Shown here piece by piece: positions 1-9,997 of a DNA stretch of 64,000 nucleotides. The number at the start of each line of letters is the position of its first letter. Within the stretch, counting starts at the first letter, position 1. The notes under the pieces are model-generated. The model was not told where the DNA came from, made no database searches, and was given only the letters and a program-made list of their open reading frames with translations. The position numbers and the translations under genes are program-made. Source of the DNA: Trichomonas vaginalis G3 (taxonomy: Eukaryota; Parabasalia; Trichomonadida; Trichomonadidae); the NCBI RefSeq assembly GCF_026262505.1, contig NC_067207.1, positions 12,368,082 through 12,432,081 of the forward strand, written 5' to 3'.

Positions 1-3000
1 TCGTTCGTCTTCACTGTCATCTGAGTCACTCCTCTTCAGCCATTTAGATCGAGGCCTGTCTGCGACTTTCTTTCGCTTAGACTGTGAATTTTCAACTTCA
101 AAATCGTTTTCGTCGTTTTGTTTGTCCAGGAATGACAAATCTAATTCATCACTCGTATCACTATCATTGTCTTTGTCAATAAATTTATTCTTAAAAACCG
201 TCATTTCTTTTGGCGGTTTAATTGAAATTGACCTCGACTTGGTCGATGGTGATAAAAGGTGTTTCTTGACTGGCGAAAGGTGTACAACTGGAAGCAATCG
301 GATTTCCTTGTTTTCTGTGTCTTTCTCCTTTGGAATTGAGATGAATTTCTCGCTGTCTTCTGTTTCTTGCAAGAATTTCGACTCTTTCTTAGTTTTATCG
401 GCATTTTCATGCTTATCAGTTACGAATTTACCGTACCTCTTCACTCTGGATGTAGGAATGTACCTGAATTTCTGTGGAGAAGACTTAGTAATTTTAGATG
501 GCGATGAAACAAGAGAAGCGCCTTCCTTTTGCTTAGGACTCTTCTTCTGGTCCATCATTTCATCGTAATTCTTCCAAGTATCGCATGAAATTCTTCTTCC
601 AGGTGAATTCTTCGCTCCATTCTTACCAACAGGCGATTTCTCGTCATTACTTGGCATCTTAGGTGAATGCAAACTCTCTAACTCGCTCGTTGTCTCATTA
701 TTATACCCACTATCGTCTTCATCTGAATAATTCGTCTTTGGAATCACGAGAGGAGGAGCAGGAGCAGTCTTACGAGGTGGAACATAGTCAGAGTCAGAAT
801 CTGATGATGTTCCGTAGTACTTTACCTGCTTCTTTGGCTGTGGAGGAGGAGATGATGAAACAGTTAAGAATTTGTCATCATCGTCGCTCTCTTCTTCGGC
901 CAACTTGATGTCCCTCTTCGCAGGCTGAACGATTACAAGCTTAGGATCTACAGAAGGAGGTTCTACGTCTGAATTAATTGTCAGATAAAACGCTCCGTTC
1001 GATTCTTTGACTTTTACATCGCTTGTATCGATATTTAAGAACTCCGGACATTTCTTCATGTCACTTTCATCGTTCTTTTCTTGTTTCTTCGGTTGTTCTT
1101 CTGGATTTTCCTTCTTTACTTGGTTTTCTGGCGGTGTTAGCTCTTGTTGTGGCTTCTGCTCTGTCTGTTCTATATCAGAGTTGATCGTGAGATAGAATGC
1201 TCCATTGGATTCTTTGATTTTGACATCTGATGTGTCAATATTAAGGAATTCCTTGGAAATTTGTTTCGGCTCTTCTGTGATTTGTGTATTGGCTACTTGT
1301 TGGGTTGTTTCGCCATTCAAATCTCGTGTTTTTGCAATTATTGGTTGATTATTAACTTTTTCTTCAACTTTCTCAACGAGATCTGTAGAATTGTTTGCAG
1401 AATCATTGTTTTTGTGGTGTTTCTTCGAATGTTTCTTCTTTTTCTGCTCATCATTGGAAATATTTTGTTTGGAGCTTTCTTCTTTGGAAGAACTGGATTC
1501 TTCCTTTGGCGGAGGCTTTGTTTGGACCTTTTCCGATGAAGAACTCTCAGAATCTGAAGAAATTGAGGAATTATTTTTAATAATTTCTTGGATTTGTGGC
1601 TTTTCATTGTTTTCTTCAACAATTTCGGCCTTCTCGGAGTCAGATGATGAATCAGATTTGTTGATTTCCTTGACTTCCAAATTCTGACTCGAATTCTCTT
1701 TTTCTTCCTTAGGAATTGGTTTTTCCTCTGAAGATGACGGTGATGAAGAGCTCAAATTCATATCGTTGACGATCAAATCCGCAATTTTCTTTGAATCAGG
1801 CAAAGGAGGACTTTGGAGGACCTCTGAGTCAGACGAAGATGATGAAGTCTCTTTAACTGGCTGTTTGGGTTCTTCTTTTGGCTTTTCTTCCTCTTTTGGA
1901 ATTTCTGGCTCGATATTCTTGGACTTTTTGCCTTTTCTTGTGGATTTCTTTGTACCTTTCTTTCCACTCTTTGTAGTTTTCGGTGAAATGACCTCTTCTA
2001 CCTTGTTTTGAATGGAATGGGATTCTGATTTAGATTCGGAATCAGAAGATGAACTTTCTTTATCTTCTTTGATTACTATCTCTTCTTTCTTAACTTCTTC
2101 TGGTTTTTCTTCAACTTTTTCTTCGATTTTAGTAATATTTTCTTTAATTTCTTGCTTTTCCATTGGTTTTTCGTCTGAACTGGAGCTTGATGAGTCTGAT
2201 GATGACTTCTTTGGTGTTTCAAACTTAACTGCTGAAGTTTTTTCTGATTTATTTTCTTTAATTTCTTCATCGCTTGAAGAAGAAGAGGATTTCTTCACTT
2301 CAAGAACTTTCTCTTCTATTTTCTCTATCTTTTCTTCGACTTTTTCAGGAATTGGCTCTTGATTCTTTTGATCATCTTTATTTTGTTCGTCATCATTAGA
2401 ATGGACAGTCAGGGACTTCCTCTTGGACTTAAGGCTCTTCTTCCTGCCTTTTCCTTTCTTTTCTTTCTTGTTATTTATCGGTTCTTCTGCTTTGGGTGGA
2501 ATTTCTTGGGAGTTTGGAGCCGTTACCCCCTCAATTTTAGAGGGAACTTCCTCCTTTTCTTCAATCTTTTCGGTTTTTTCTGGACTCGTTTTTTCGATTG
2601 GTTTGTCTTCGCTTTTTTCATCACTATCTGACTTTTCTGAAATTTTTTCTTCAATTTTCTCAATTTTTTCTGATTTAGAGTTCTTTGTGTGTTTTTCTTC
2701 TTTCTTTTCCTGTTTTACGATCTTCTCTTCAATTTTCTCTGCAACTTCTTCGATTTTTTCTGGTATTTTGACATCTTTCTCAGATTTCTCGGAAACTTCT
2801 TCCTTCTTCGGAGTTGTTTCTTCGGCCTTTGATGGTGAGTTGTTATCCTCTACCTTTGAAAAAGAAGATTTCGCACTTTTCTTTGATGACGAATTTTTCT
2901 TCTTCTTTGGTGATTTTGATGATGATTTGGATGATTTAGGTGTAGGGTTCTTTTCTTCTTTTGGTTTCTCTTCGTTTTCTTCTACTTTTGCTTCAGTTTT

Positions 3001-3933
3001 AACTTCATCTTCTTCATTTTTAGATTTTTCATCTTTTGAAGTACTAGATTTAGGAGATTTCTCTACGGCTTCTTCAATGTTTTGACTTTTAGTTAGTAAT
3101 GAGAGTTCTTCGTCTTTTTCTTCGATTGTACTTAAAGATTTCTTTCTTTTACTGATTGATTTTCGCTTTTTCTTGCCTGACTTTTTCTTTGTAGTACTGT
3201 TGTTATCTTCAAACACTTCAGAACTGTCTGATTCTACTTCAACGGCATTATCCGAATCCGTAGCCTTAAGAATTTGGCTTGATAGCTTAAATAACGGCAT
3301 AGACATTACTTGTACTTCTACAGTATCGCTGTCTTTTCTACGAAGCTTTGATTTGGATTTGGCGTTATTTTCTGTTGTTGAATCTTTGCTTTCGTGCTTT
3401 GATGATAAAGATTTTCGCTTTGATTTGGAGGACTTTTTAGACGCCGCATCTCCTTTTTCGTTATTCAAGGTAGAATCTTTTGATGCTTGGCTTTCTTTGA
3501 ATTTTGGAGATGGGCTATGCTTACTACTGCTTTCTTTAGTAGTTTTGGAATCTTTTTCGGAGTTTTGGGAAGAATTATCACTGTCACCATCTTGATTATT
3601 TGTATTAACGTCGTTTATTTTTGTTTTTGCTGCTAAATCAAGTACTGCCTTTTCGGCTTCATCAAGAAGTTCATCATCGCTAGAACTCGATGAGTCTTTC
3701 TTCTTTTGATGCTTTTTCCCTTGAGATTTTGATGATTTCTTTCCTTTGCTCTTTTCAGTACTGCCTTTTTCTTTCGGTGCTTTAGTTTTCTTTGAATTTG
3801 TGTCCTTTGTTTCAGGTTTAGATTCATCAAAATTGTTTTTTAAAGGAGACTCTTTCGATTCTTCAGTTTCAACCTTCTTCGCACTACTCTTCTTCGAGAA
3901 TTTGCTTGATGGTTTTTTTGATTGAGACTCCAT
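1..3933 (-). CDS. Very long Lys/Glu/Ser-rich low-complexity protein, 5' part (partial at left edge)
   Basis: Reading the minus strand from an ATG at 3933 gives 1311 codons without a stop, and the frame runs off the left edge, so only the N-terminal part is seen. The start reads MESQSKKPSS. The product is dominated by Lys, Glu and Ser: Ser/Asp runs (SSSDSE type) alternate with KKKK-rich basic patches and heptad-like EKIEEK stretches that suggest coiled coil. Two near-identical 26-residue blocks, cores FLNIDTSDVKIKESNGAFYL and FLNIDTSDVKVKESNGAFYL, lie near 1170-1250 and 975-1045. No enzymatic domain is recognised. Short frames on the plus strand here are shadows of this gene. Highly charged scaffold or nuclear/cytoskeletal roles are possible but unsupported. 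Confidence 0.85.
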   Translation of the reverse strand, partial: MESQSKKPSSKFSKKSSAKKVETEESKESPLKNNFDESKPETKDTNSKKTKAPKEKGSTEKSKGKKSSKSQGKKHQKKKDSSSSSDDELLDEAEKAVLDLAAKTKINDVNTNNQDGDSDNSSQNSEKDSKTTKESSSKHSPSPKFKESQASKDSTLNNEKGDAASKKSSKSKRKSLSSKHESKDSTTENNAKSKSKLRRKDSDTVEVQVMSMPLFKLSSQILKATDSDNAVEVESDSSEVFEDNNSTTKKKSGKKKRKSISKRKKSLSTIEEKDEELSLLTKSQNIEEAVEKSPKSSTSKDEKSKNEEDEVKTEAKVEENEEKPKEEKNPTPKSSKSSSKSPKKKKNSSSKKSAKSSFSKVEDNNSPSKAEETTPKKEEVSEKSEKDVKIPEKIEEVAEKIEEKIVKQEKKEEKHTKNSKSEKIEKIEEKISEKSDSDEKSEDKPIEKTSPEKTEKIEEKEEVPSKIEGVTAPNSQEIPPKAEEPINNKKEKKGKGRKKSLKSKRKSLTVHSNDDEQNKDDQKNQEPIPEKVEEKIEKIEEKVLEVKKSSSSSSDEEIKENKSEKTSAVKFETPKKSSSDSSSSSSDEKPMEKQEIKENITKIEEKVEEKPEEVKKEEIVIKEDKESSSSDSESKSESHSIQNKVEEVISPKTTKSGKKGTKKSTRKGKKSKNIEPEIPKEEEKPKEEPKQPVKETSSSSSDSEVLQSPPLPDSKKIADLIVNDMNLSSSSPSSSEEKPIPKEEKENSSQNLEVKEINKSDSSSDSEKAEIVEENNEKPQIQEIIKNNSSISSDSESSSSEKVQTKPPPKEESSSSKEESSKQNISNDEQKKKKHSKKHHKNNDSANNSTDLVEKVEEKVNNQPIIAKTRDLNGETTQQVANTQITEEPKQISKEFLNIDTSDVKIKESNGAFYLTINSDIEQTEQKPQQELTPPENQVKKENPEEQPKKQEKNDESDMKKCPEFLNIDTSDVKVKESNGAFYLTINSDVEPPSVDPKLVIVQPAKRDIKLAEEESDDDDKFLTVSSSPPPQPKKQVKYYGTSSDSDSDYVPPRKTAPAPPLVIPKTNYSDEDDSGYNNETTSELESLHSPKMPSNDEKSPVGKNGAKNSPGRRISCDTWKNYDEMMDQKKSPKQKEGASLVSSPSKITKSSPQKFRYIPTSRVKRYGKFVTDKHENADKTKKESKFLQETEDSEKFISIPKEKDTENKEIRLLPVVHLSPVKKHLLSPSTKSRSISIKPPKEMTVFKNKFIDKDNDSDTSDELDLSFLDKQNDENDFEVENSQSKRKKVADRPRSKWLKRSDSDDSEDER

Positions 3934-4214
3934 AAATGTAAAAAAAATTAAGTTTACGAAAAATAAACTTCAGACGTTACGACGGTTAATAACATTCTGA
4001 GCACTCTTGGCAAAAACTCAAAAGTAGAAATAACATAATTATTCTTATTGATCATTGTATTAAATATGTTACGTTGATAAGGGGCAAGTAAAGAATTTAA
4101 ACCATTTCAATTTTGAAAGAAAGCTCGATATTTTTCCAATTGAAAAACCTTATCATCCTTGATACGAAATATGAAATGATGAGTGTTATTAGACATACAT
4201 AATAGTTCCAAATA

Positions 4215-5264
4215 AGGGTTTCGTTTTGCGAAAAAAACGTACAATACGCAATTTCGCTAAAAAACATTTAGCTAGCAATTTCGACCTTTGACTCCACTCA
4301 AGACGTCACTTTTTTAATTTTGCGGTATCATATTTTTGGAAAATCTTTATGAATATTATATAAAAAGTCTCTTTAATATCTATATTTCATATTTTTATCG
4401 ATTTTTAAAGTTTTTGCGAAAAGTATTCAATTATTTTTGCTATTTGGTCGGGTAAATGTCAGATTTGCGACATTTTCTGATATGATATTCAGATTCTACG
4501 TTGATAATAATGCTTATAGAACCCTCTTGCTATTGTGTCAAAATTGCGAAACCGATAGCAAAAATATCTCGCAATATCAAAATTGAGATATTGAGTGAAT
4601 TATGCATTATAGAGATTAAAAATCTGATTTGTGAAAACATCTCATCAGTTTCTAGCTAATTCAAAAATCTTTACTATCTTATTCGATTAAAATGAAAAGG
4701 GAATAGTTTCATTATGCTTTAAATGACAGCCTTATAATATAATCATAGTTTTCGCTCAATATGCAGCATTTTTTTTTCGAAATCTATGGTCAATATCCTA
4801 AATACTGATTGCTTTGCATTCATATCTCTTACATTTTCTATACCCACATCACTATTCATTGCTATTCCTATCTTTTTCATTTTTGTTTGTTTCTCATAAT
4901 TTCTCAAAAAACATGATAACTTGATATTTGTAAATATCATACTTTATAACGTAAATAAGAACATGACTTATTAAGAAAAGCAGTAATGAAAAGAAAATCT
5001 GAAATTCATAAAAATTACAAGTTTCTGATGACAATTAGCTTAATTAAACCAGGTACAAGATTATATAATTGTATTTTCTATCCAATTATCCATATAATAT
5101 CTTATCCAGAAAAAATAACTTGATCAATACCAAATGATTTTTTAACTAGTAAATAAAGTATTTTCTTTACACACACATTGTATATCATAGTTTTTTTTTG
5201 GTTTCGCAAAACATCCAAAAACAAATATGCTATAAAAGTGACAATTTTAGCAAAACGAAACCCT
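4215..5264. mobile_element. Mariner-like non-autonomous DNA element (1050 bp, TA-flanked)
   Basis: The interval starts AGGGTTTCGTTTTGC and ends with its exact reverse complement GCAAAACGAAACCCT. Both ends are directly flanked by TA (4213-4214 and 5265-5266), the target duplication of the Tc1/mariner superfamily. Sub-terminal copies of the TTTCGC/GCGAAA motif occur at both ends. No transposase-sized frame is present, so it is a MITE-like deletion derivative. The rest of the 3934-5322 gap holds nothing else I can name. Confidence 0.7.
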
Positions 5265-5322
5265 TATTCCAAATTCGTTATATGATGTATAATTTTTATG
5301 TGTCACCTTTTCCTTTCATGTT

Positions 5323-7317
5323 ATGCAAAATCTTGTAAAGAATGAGATTATTGAAGTTTCCGATTATAATGAATCGGTTAAAATGATATCAGATCTGTTC
5401 TCAAAGAATAATGATTTATCCTTTATAATTTTAGTTGATAAAGAGCATCATAACATTTTCACTTCGAAACAGTTTATTTGTAACTCGAACGATGAGAAAT
5501 TACGCAATATTAGTAATATTCACAATCAATTTTATTTTGAAACTGATTTTTTCCAAAATAATTTTGATTTCATTCAATTTCAAGAATGTTTTTTAATTTT
5601 CGTAGGTGCCAACGCCTATAAAATGGCAAGGAGTTTGCAAATGAAGCATATTACAAGTATTATTACAAAAAATGACCTCAATAAAATTAATATTCAAGAA
5701 ATTAATGAAAATTATGCAAATATAATTAAAGATTCCAAAGTTAATATGCAAGATAGAGACATTTCGGAAGCTTTCAAAGAAAAATTGAACGGACCAGATG
5801 CAGTTATTGACTTTTTACGCAATTTAACTGAAAAATCATTGATGGATGCAATGATTTCAGGTCTTAAGTTTGATGATATCATTGATGTAAAGCTAAAAGC
5901 CGATAACAAAGTTTTATTTTCTTCAACTCTTTTAAACATTGCAGCGAGATACAATCTAACAGAAACAATGCAATTATTACTACAGTTTGGTGCCGATATT
6001 AATCAAACAGACACAAACGGAAATAATGCTTTAGATTATTCAGCTTCTAGCTATGATAACGATGCTTCCATCTACTTATTCCTTAAAGGATGTCATCCAA
6101 ATGACTCAGAAATGTTAACTGATTTGTTAAAAATGGACGATTCCGTTGAAAGATTAATTTTATTTTTGATATATCTCGAAAATTATCCTTATTTACTTAC
6201 AGCAGCACAAGAATTACATAATAAAAAGATTGATACTATCATTGACGGCTGTGTTCCATATGAATCCAATTGTTTTCTCGTTTTAGAAAATTATATTAAA
6301 TTAAAAACGCCAGATTGGCAGCAAGAGTTCGATAATTTCAGAACTATGTTCACTATGATACAAAATACAATGGAAGAAATCAACACAATTCAAAAACCTG
6401 ATGCTAGAAATTTACAAGAGGCTATTACAGAATTGGCAATGAAATTAAACCAATTGACAAAGCAGATAAACGATGTTCAGTACATGTTCAGTGAAAAGAA
6501 GCAAAGATTCGTTGATTTTCTTCCATTTTGTAAAAATTCTCTAAAAAAGATAGAAGAAGCTCTTGAAATCCTTGATAACAACGGAGAAATCGATGTAGCT
6601 AAATATGTCAAAGCTTGTGAAGTCGAACCTTTCATTCATGCCGCTTTTTACTGTTCCAAAAATGGAAAAATTTTGGAATGTAAAGAAAAATTGAGAAGTT
6701 TACAAAATACCATTGAAAATAATATTAATGAAATTCCTGATTACGAACAAATGTTTAAGGATAAGAAAGAGATTCTTAGTGAAATTGGTAAAGAATTCAG
6801 TGGTTTTACAGCAATTCACCTGAATTCTTTGGTTTCCTACATCAGATCTTTCATTCCTGAATTGTTGTTCAATCAGACATTCACTGACTTCCTCCAGAAC
6901 CAGATAACTGGTCAACAAAATCAAAGAAAAATTATCAATTTTGATACTACCGAAATTGACATTGCTATTGCAAATTTAAGAGTTGCTGTATTAAGAAGTC
7001 AATGGAAATATCCGTCTTTTAGCTCTAATTCTAATCAAAAACCAATTAATTATCAGAAATTAGTTGAATATGAAGAATTATGTGAAAAATCAGAAGAACT
7101 AAAGCAACAACTTAGATCGTTTGAGGAATTTCCATCTGATTGCCCTATTTGCAGAAAACACGTTTCAAGTTACATTTGTCCGTTTTGTAGCTCATTTGTT
7201 TCATGTCATTATTGCAAAAATACTGTTAAACAATGCATGTATTGCAATAAACCAATAAAAGACTTAATCAAGATCAATAAAACTTGTTACTTCGGATCTG
7301 ATGGAAACAACAACTGA
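5323..7317 (+). CDS. Ankyrin-repeat protein with C-terminal zinc finger
   Basis: A 664-residue protein. Residues about 205-260 hold ankyrin-like repeats (LNIAARYNLTETMQLLLQFGADIN, then NGNNALDYSA). Residues about 345-620 are helical and partly coiled coil. The C-terminus (about 607-650) has five CxxC pairs in a row (CPIC, CPFC, CHYC, CMYC and neighbours), a RING- or zinc-ribbon-like fold; the final CMYCNKPI resembles the last pair of a RING finger, so ubiquitin-ligase activity is possible but not shown. The start follows a TCATG/TTATG run and a TGTCACCTTT motif at 5301. It begins only 58 bp after a mariner-like element, so that element's end lies in its promoter. The N-terminal 190 residues are not recognised. 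Confidence 0.85.
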   Translation: MQNLVKNEIIEVSDYNESVKMISDLFSKNNDLSFIILVDKEHHNIFTSKQFICNSNDEKLRNISNIHNQFYFETDFFQNNFDFIQFQECFLIFVGANAYKMARSLQMKHITSIITKNDLNKINIQEINENYANIIKDSKVNMQDRDISEAFKEKLNGPDAVIDFLRNLTEKSLMDAMISGLKFDDIIDVKLKADNKVLFSSTLLNIAARYNLTETMQLLLQFGADINQTDTNGNNALDYSASSYDNDASIYLFLKGCHPNDSEMLTDLLKMDDSVERLILFLIYLENYPYLLTAAQELHNKKIDTIIDGCVPYESNCFLVLENYIKLKTPDWQQEFDNFRTMFTMIQNTMEEINTIQKPDARNLQEAITELAMKLNQLTKQINDVQYMFSEKKQRFVDFLPFCKNSLKKIEEALEILDNNGEIDVAKYVKACEVEPFIHAAFYCSKNGKILECKEKLRSLQNTIENNINEIPDYEQMFKDKKEILSEIGKEFSGFTAIHLNSLVSYIRSFIPELLFNQTFTDFLQNQITGQQNQRKIINFDTTEIDIAIANLRVAVLRSQWKYPSFSSNSNQKPINYQKLVEYEELCEKSEELKQQLRSFEEFPSDCPICRKHVSSYICPFCSSFVSCHYCKNTVKQCMYCNKPIKDLIKINKTCYFGSDGNNN

Positions 7318-7743
7318 TCTATTAATAACACTATTATATTTTGTTTGTATATATATTGTAAATATTATCTTTATCGATTAGCTCTTATTATTTTCATTTT
7401 TAAACACACATTTAAAATTCTACTCAAAATTTGAACAACAACCAGAATCATTAGTCCATGAATCTATAATATTTCCAAAATCAAAGAAACTTAGAAACAA
7501 TAAATGTCGAAATTCAGCATCTTTATTGAATGAATTTGATTTTCTCCTTTTTTTTAGTAATGTAAAATATTTCATATAATAAATATTGATGTACTACTAA
7601 ATTCAAGGCGTGCCAACTTATTAAAATCTTCAAATATCTACTTGTATCTAAAAATTACAAATATATAATTTTTATTACAAACAAAAGTATAATATTTACA
7701 TGTATTCTTTAAGATACAGTTTTTTAGGATCATGGGATGAAAG
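7318..7743. other. Intergenic AT-rich interval
   Basis: Space between two convergent genes. It is AT-rich with short T runs suitable for 3' ends; I see no gene, repeat or RNA in it. Confidence 0.6.
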
Positions 7744-8475
7744 TTACTCAACTTCTGTTGGAAATATAGATTCAGAAAGAATTTGATCACCATGATATAA
7801 AGAATCAAACGTAAGTATATTTGGACTCGTTTTACTTATCAATAAGCACAATGAATCACTTTTTGGATTAGTTGTTGTGCTGATTTTCTTTGTATTAAAA
7901 ACAGGAAGAGTGTATGTATCCATGCTTAAATATTTAAATGATTTTTCTTGCTTTTCATTTGGATTTGATCCGAATAATTTCGTAGATGAACATAAAATTT
8001 CTCTTTGATGAGGAGGATTGCAATAAGTAGGAGGTTTTGGCGATTGACTCACATTTGTATCAGCTCTGTTTGATTGTTTATTAAAATCCAATTCGGAAAT
8101 AAATTTCTTATTTGCCATTACTTGAAGAAAAGATTGTCCTTCTCCTTTTCGTGGAATTTTAAATGCTCTCCATTCACTCCCACTATGATTTTGAACTGTA
8201 ATATCAAGTTGCGAAAAATTTGAATTTTCTAACGATTTCTTAATGCTTCCTAAGGACATCATCATGACTTTTCCAATCTTGCTGAAGTCAAGTAAGAGTA
8301 CATTGTTTTGAAAGGAAATTCCGATATTATTCATAATAATTATCGGTGTATCTGAATATCTTAGTATAATTAGGATTATTGTTTTAATTCGTTGGATAGC
8401 TGAAGTTGTTATTTGAGTGGTTCCTTCTTGCCGATTTAAAGATATCATTGCTTGACGTATTTTATTGCTAATCAT
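7744..8475 (-). CDS. Hypothetical protein, possibly with an N-terminal winged-helix-like region
   Basis: A 243-residue protein read from the ATG at 8475 (MISNKIRQAM); the open frame extends ten codons further upstream but without an ATG. Residues about 1-110 are hydrophobic/helical and end with a basic stretch (EWRAFKIPRK). The pattern LDFSKIG...SLGSIKKSL is faintly like the recognition-helix region of the trichomonad initiator-binding domain family, but this is weak. Residues 120-243 are polar, rich in Ser, Pro and Asn, and likely disordered. Function unknown. It stands tail-to-tail with the ankyrin/zinc-finger gene. Confidence 0.65.
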   Translation of the reverse strand: MISNKIRQAMISLNRQEGTTQITTSAIQRIKTIILIILRYSDTPIIIMNNIGISFQNNVLLLDFSKIGKVMMMSLGSIKKSLENSNFSQLDITVQNHSGSEWRAFKIPRKGEGQSFLQVMANKKFISELDFNKQSNRADTNVSQSPKPPTYCNPPHQREILCSSTKLFGSNPNEKQEKSFKYLSMDTYTLPVFNTKKISTTTNPKSDSLCLLISKTSPNILTFDSLYHGDQILSESIFPTEVE

Positions 8476-8619
8476 TTTAAGATTTGAAGTTATGAGATAC
8501 GACAAAAAAGAAAAAGGTTAATTTTGTGAGAACTATCGGTGTGGAGAACCGATAATAGACAATCCGATTATCATTCATCTATCGGCGCGCGGAGAAATGT
8601 TTCTACATAATAGACAATC

Positions 8620-8762
8620 TTGCATTCTGGGCACGTAAGTGCCCAGAATGCTAAAAGGCGCATAGCGCCGTCTCTGAATATCAAATTTATTATAATTATT
8701 AATTTATGAAATTTCAAATAAAATCGATCTGTTATAACACGCTGGTGCGTGACAGCCTTGTC
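8620..8762 (+). repeat. 143-bp dispersed repeat, copy A, with GC-rich hairpin
   Basis: About 95% identical to 9570-9713 in the same orientation. It starts with a perfect hairpin at 8622-8651 (arms GCATTCTGGGCA / TGCCCAGAATGC, six-base loop) followed by a second small palindrome GGCGCATAGCGCC. GC-rich hairpins in AT-rich DNA suggest the end of a DNA element. Confidence 0.85.
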
Positions 8763-8766
8763 CATT

Positions 8767-8840
8767 ATGTCTCTCGCTCTGTCACTTTTTGGCGCCCCGA
8801 GCGAAGCGAGTGCGCCAAAAAGTGACAGAGCGAGAGACAT
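8767..8840. repeat. Perfect 29-bp-arm hairpin
   Basis: The arms 8767-8795 and 8812-8840 are exact reverse complements around a 16-base centre. Each arm contains TGTCACTTTT or its complement and GGCGC. It could be an element terminus or a whole foldback insertion; no coding potential. Confidence 0.9.
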
Positions 8841-9316
8841 GAATGGGTTCTATATATATACAAAATAGTTACCCCGATCGCGGCTTTTGAATTATAATTA
8901 TATTAATAACATATTTTTAATAAAATAAACATGGATTTATATGGGAAATTAGGGAGATCTGAAACTCAAAAATTATTTTTGAATTTTAATATGATAAATG
9001 TAATTGTGATGATATATACATTACAAATAAAATATTAATTCGGAACAACGATGAGATGTGATAAATTTGATTCTCTCAAAAATCGATTTTGGAGTTTTAA
9101 TATTAATTTATATCTTATATGCATATAGGATATATAATAATTTTAAAACATTAAAAAGTGACAATTTGCGGTTAGAAAAAGTCATCAAAACGCTTTTTAA
9201 TGATTTGATTTAACATAAACATAGACTGTCTCTTTGATATTTAACTTCAATTTCCCGAAATGAAAAGGATTTGAACAAAAACGATTATTTTACGATTATT
9301 TTTTGTAAATTTTTTT

Positions 9317-9446
9317 AAATTGAGACTTCAATCTCTAAAATCTTCTAAAAATCCAAATATCAAATAAAATAATATCATTAAAATTCCTCTCAATTTAAAA
9401 AATTTTTATAAATTGAGACTTCAATCTCTAAAATCTTCTAAAAAAT
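9317..9446 (+). repeat. Two direct copies of a ~37-bp repeat
   Basis: AAATTGAGACTTCAATCTCT followed by AAAATCTTCTAAAAA occurs at 9317 and again at 9410, spacing 93 bp. Non-coding. Confidence 0.8.
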
Positions 9447-9569
9447 CCATATATTACAAAAAATCATGATATTATTTTTATTCTCAATTTCAAAATTTTT
9501 TTTTGTACTGACTTTCGTTTTGCTAAACAGCAAGGCAGAAATTTGGAACGAAGTTTCAAATTTCTCAAG

Positions 9570-9713
9570 CTTGCATTCTGGGCATGTAAGTGCCCAGAAT
9601 GCTATAAGGCGCGTAGCGCCGTCTCTGAATATCAAATTTATTATAATTATTAATTTATGAAATTTCAAATAAAATCGATCTGTTATAACACACTGATGCA
9701 TGACAGCCTTGTC
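9570..9713 (+). repeat. 143-bp dispersed repeat, copy B
   Basis: Second copy of the repeat at 8620-8762, with the same hairpin (9573-9602) and only about seven differences. It is followed directly by the 9717-9749 palindrome, while copy A is preceded by half of that palindrome. Confidence 0.85.
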
Positions 9714-9716
9714 ATT

Positions 9717-9749
9717 CATCTATCGGCGCGCGGAGCGCGCCGATAGATG
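9717..9749. repeat. GC-rich perfect palindrome (15-bp arms, GGA loop)
   Basis: CATCTATCGGCGCGC, loop GGA, then its exact complement. The left arm plus loop is repeated at 8576-8593 without its right arm. Confidence 0.9.
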
Positions 9750-9997
9750 ATATATATATAGAAGATTAATCGACATTTTTTCGCAAGTAGTGTAACAATC
9801 AAAAATCATTTTTAAATATCTATTTTTTAAGACTTAATTTTGATAGTTTTCACTCAAAAATTTTCATCATATTTGAAATAATATCATGTTATTAATTTAA
9901 GTTATTTGATTGGCGCTTTGCGCCAATTAAATAGCGAATAAAATGACTTTTCAAAATATTTATTAATTATTTATTATCAAAAGTCAAAAAAATGTAA

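Noticed and set aside
122-3830. Many plus-strand frames of 60-220 residues rich in Ser, Phe and Leu
   Set aside because: They are antisense shadows of the continuous Lys/Glu/Ser-rich minus-strand gene; Ser/Phe/Leu is what its codons read as in reverse.
8571-8840. 89-aa minus-strand frame
   Set aside because: It consists of the hairpin and the 143-bp repeat read through; the same repeat gives a similar frame at 9438-9719.
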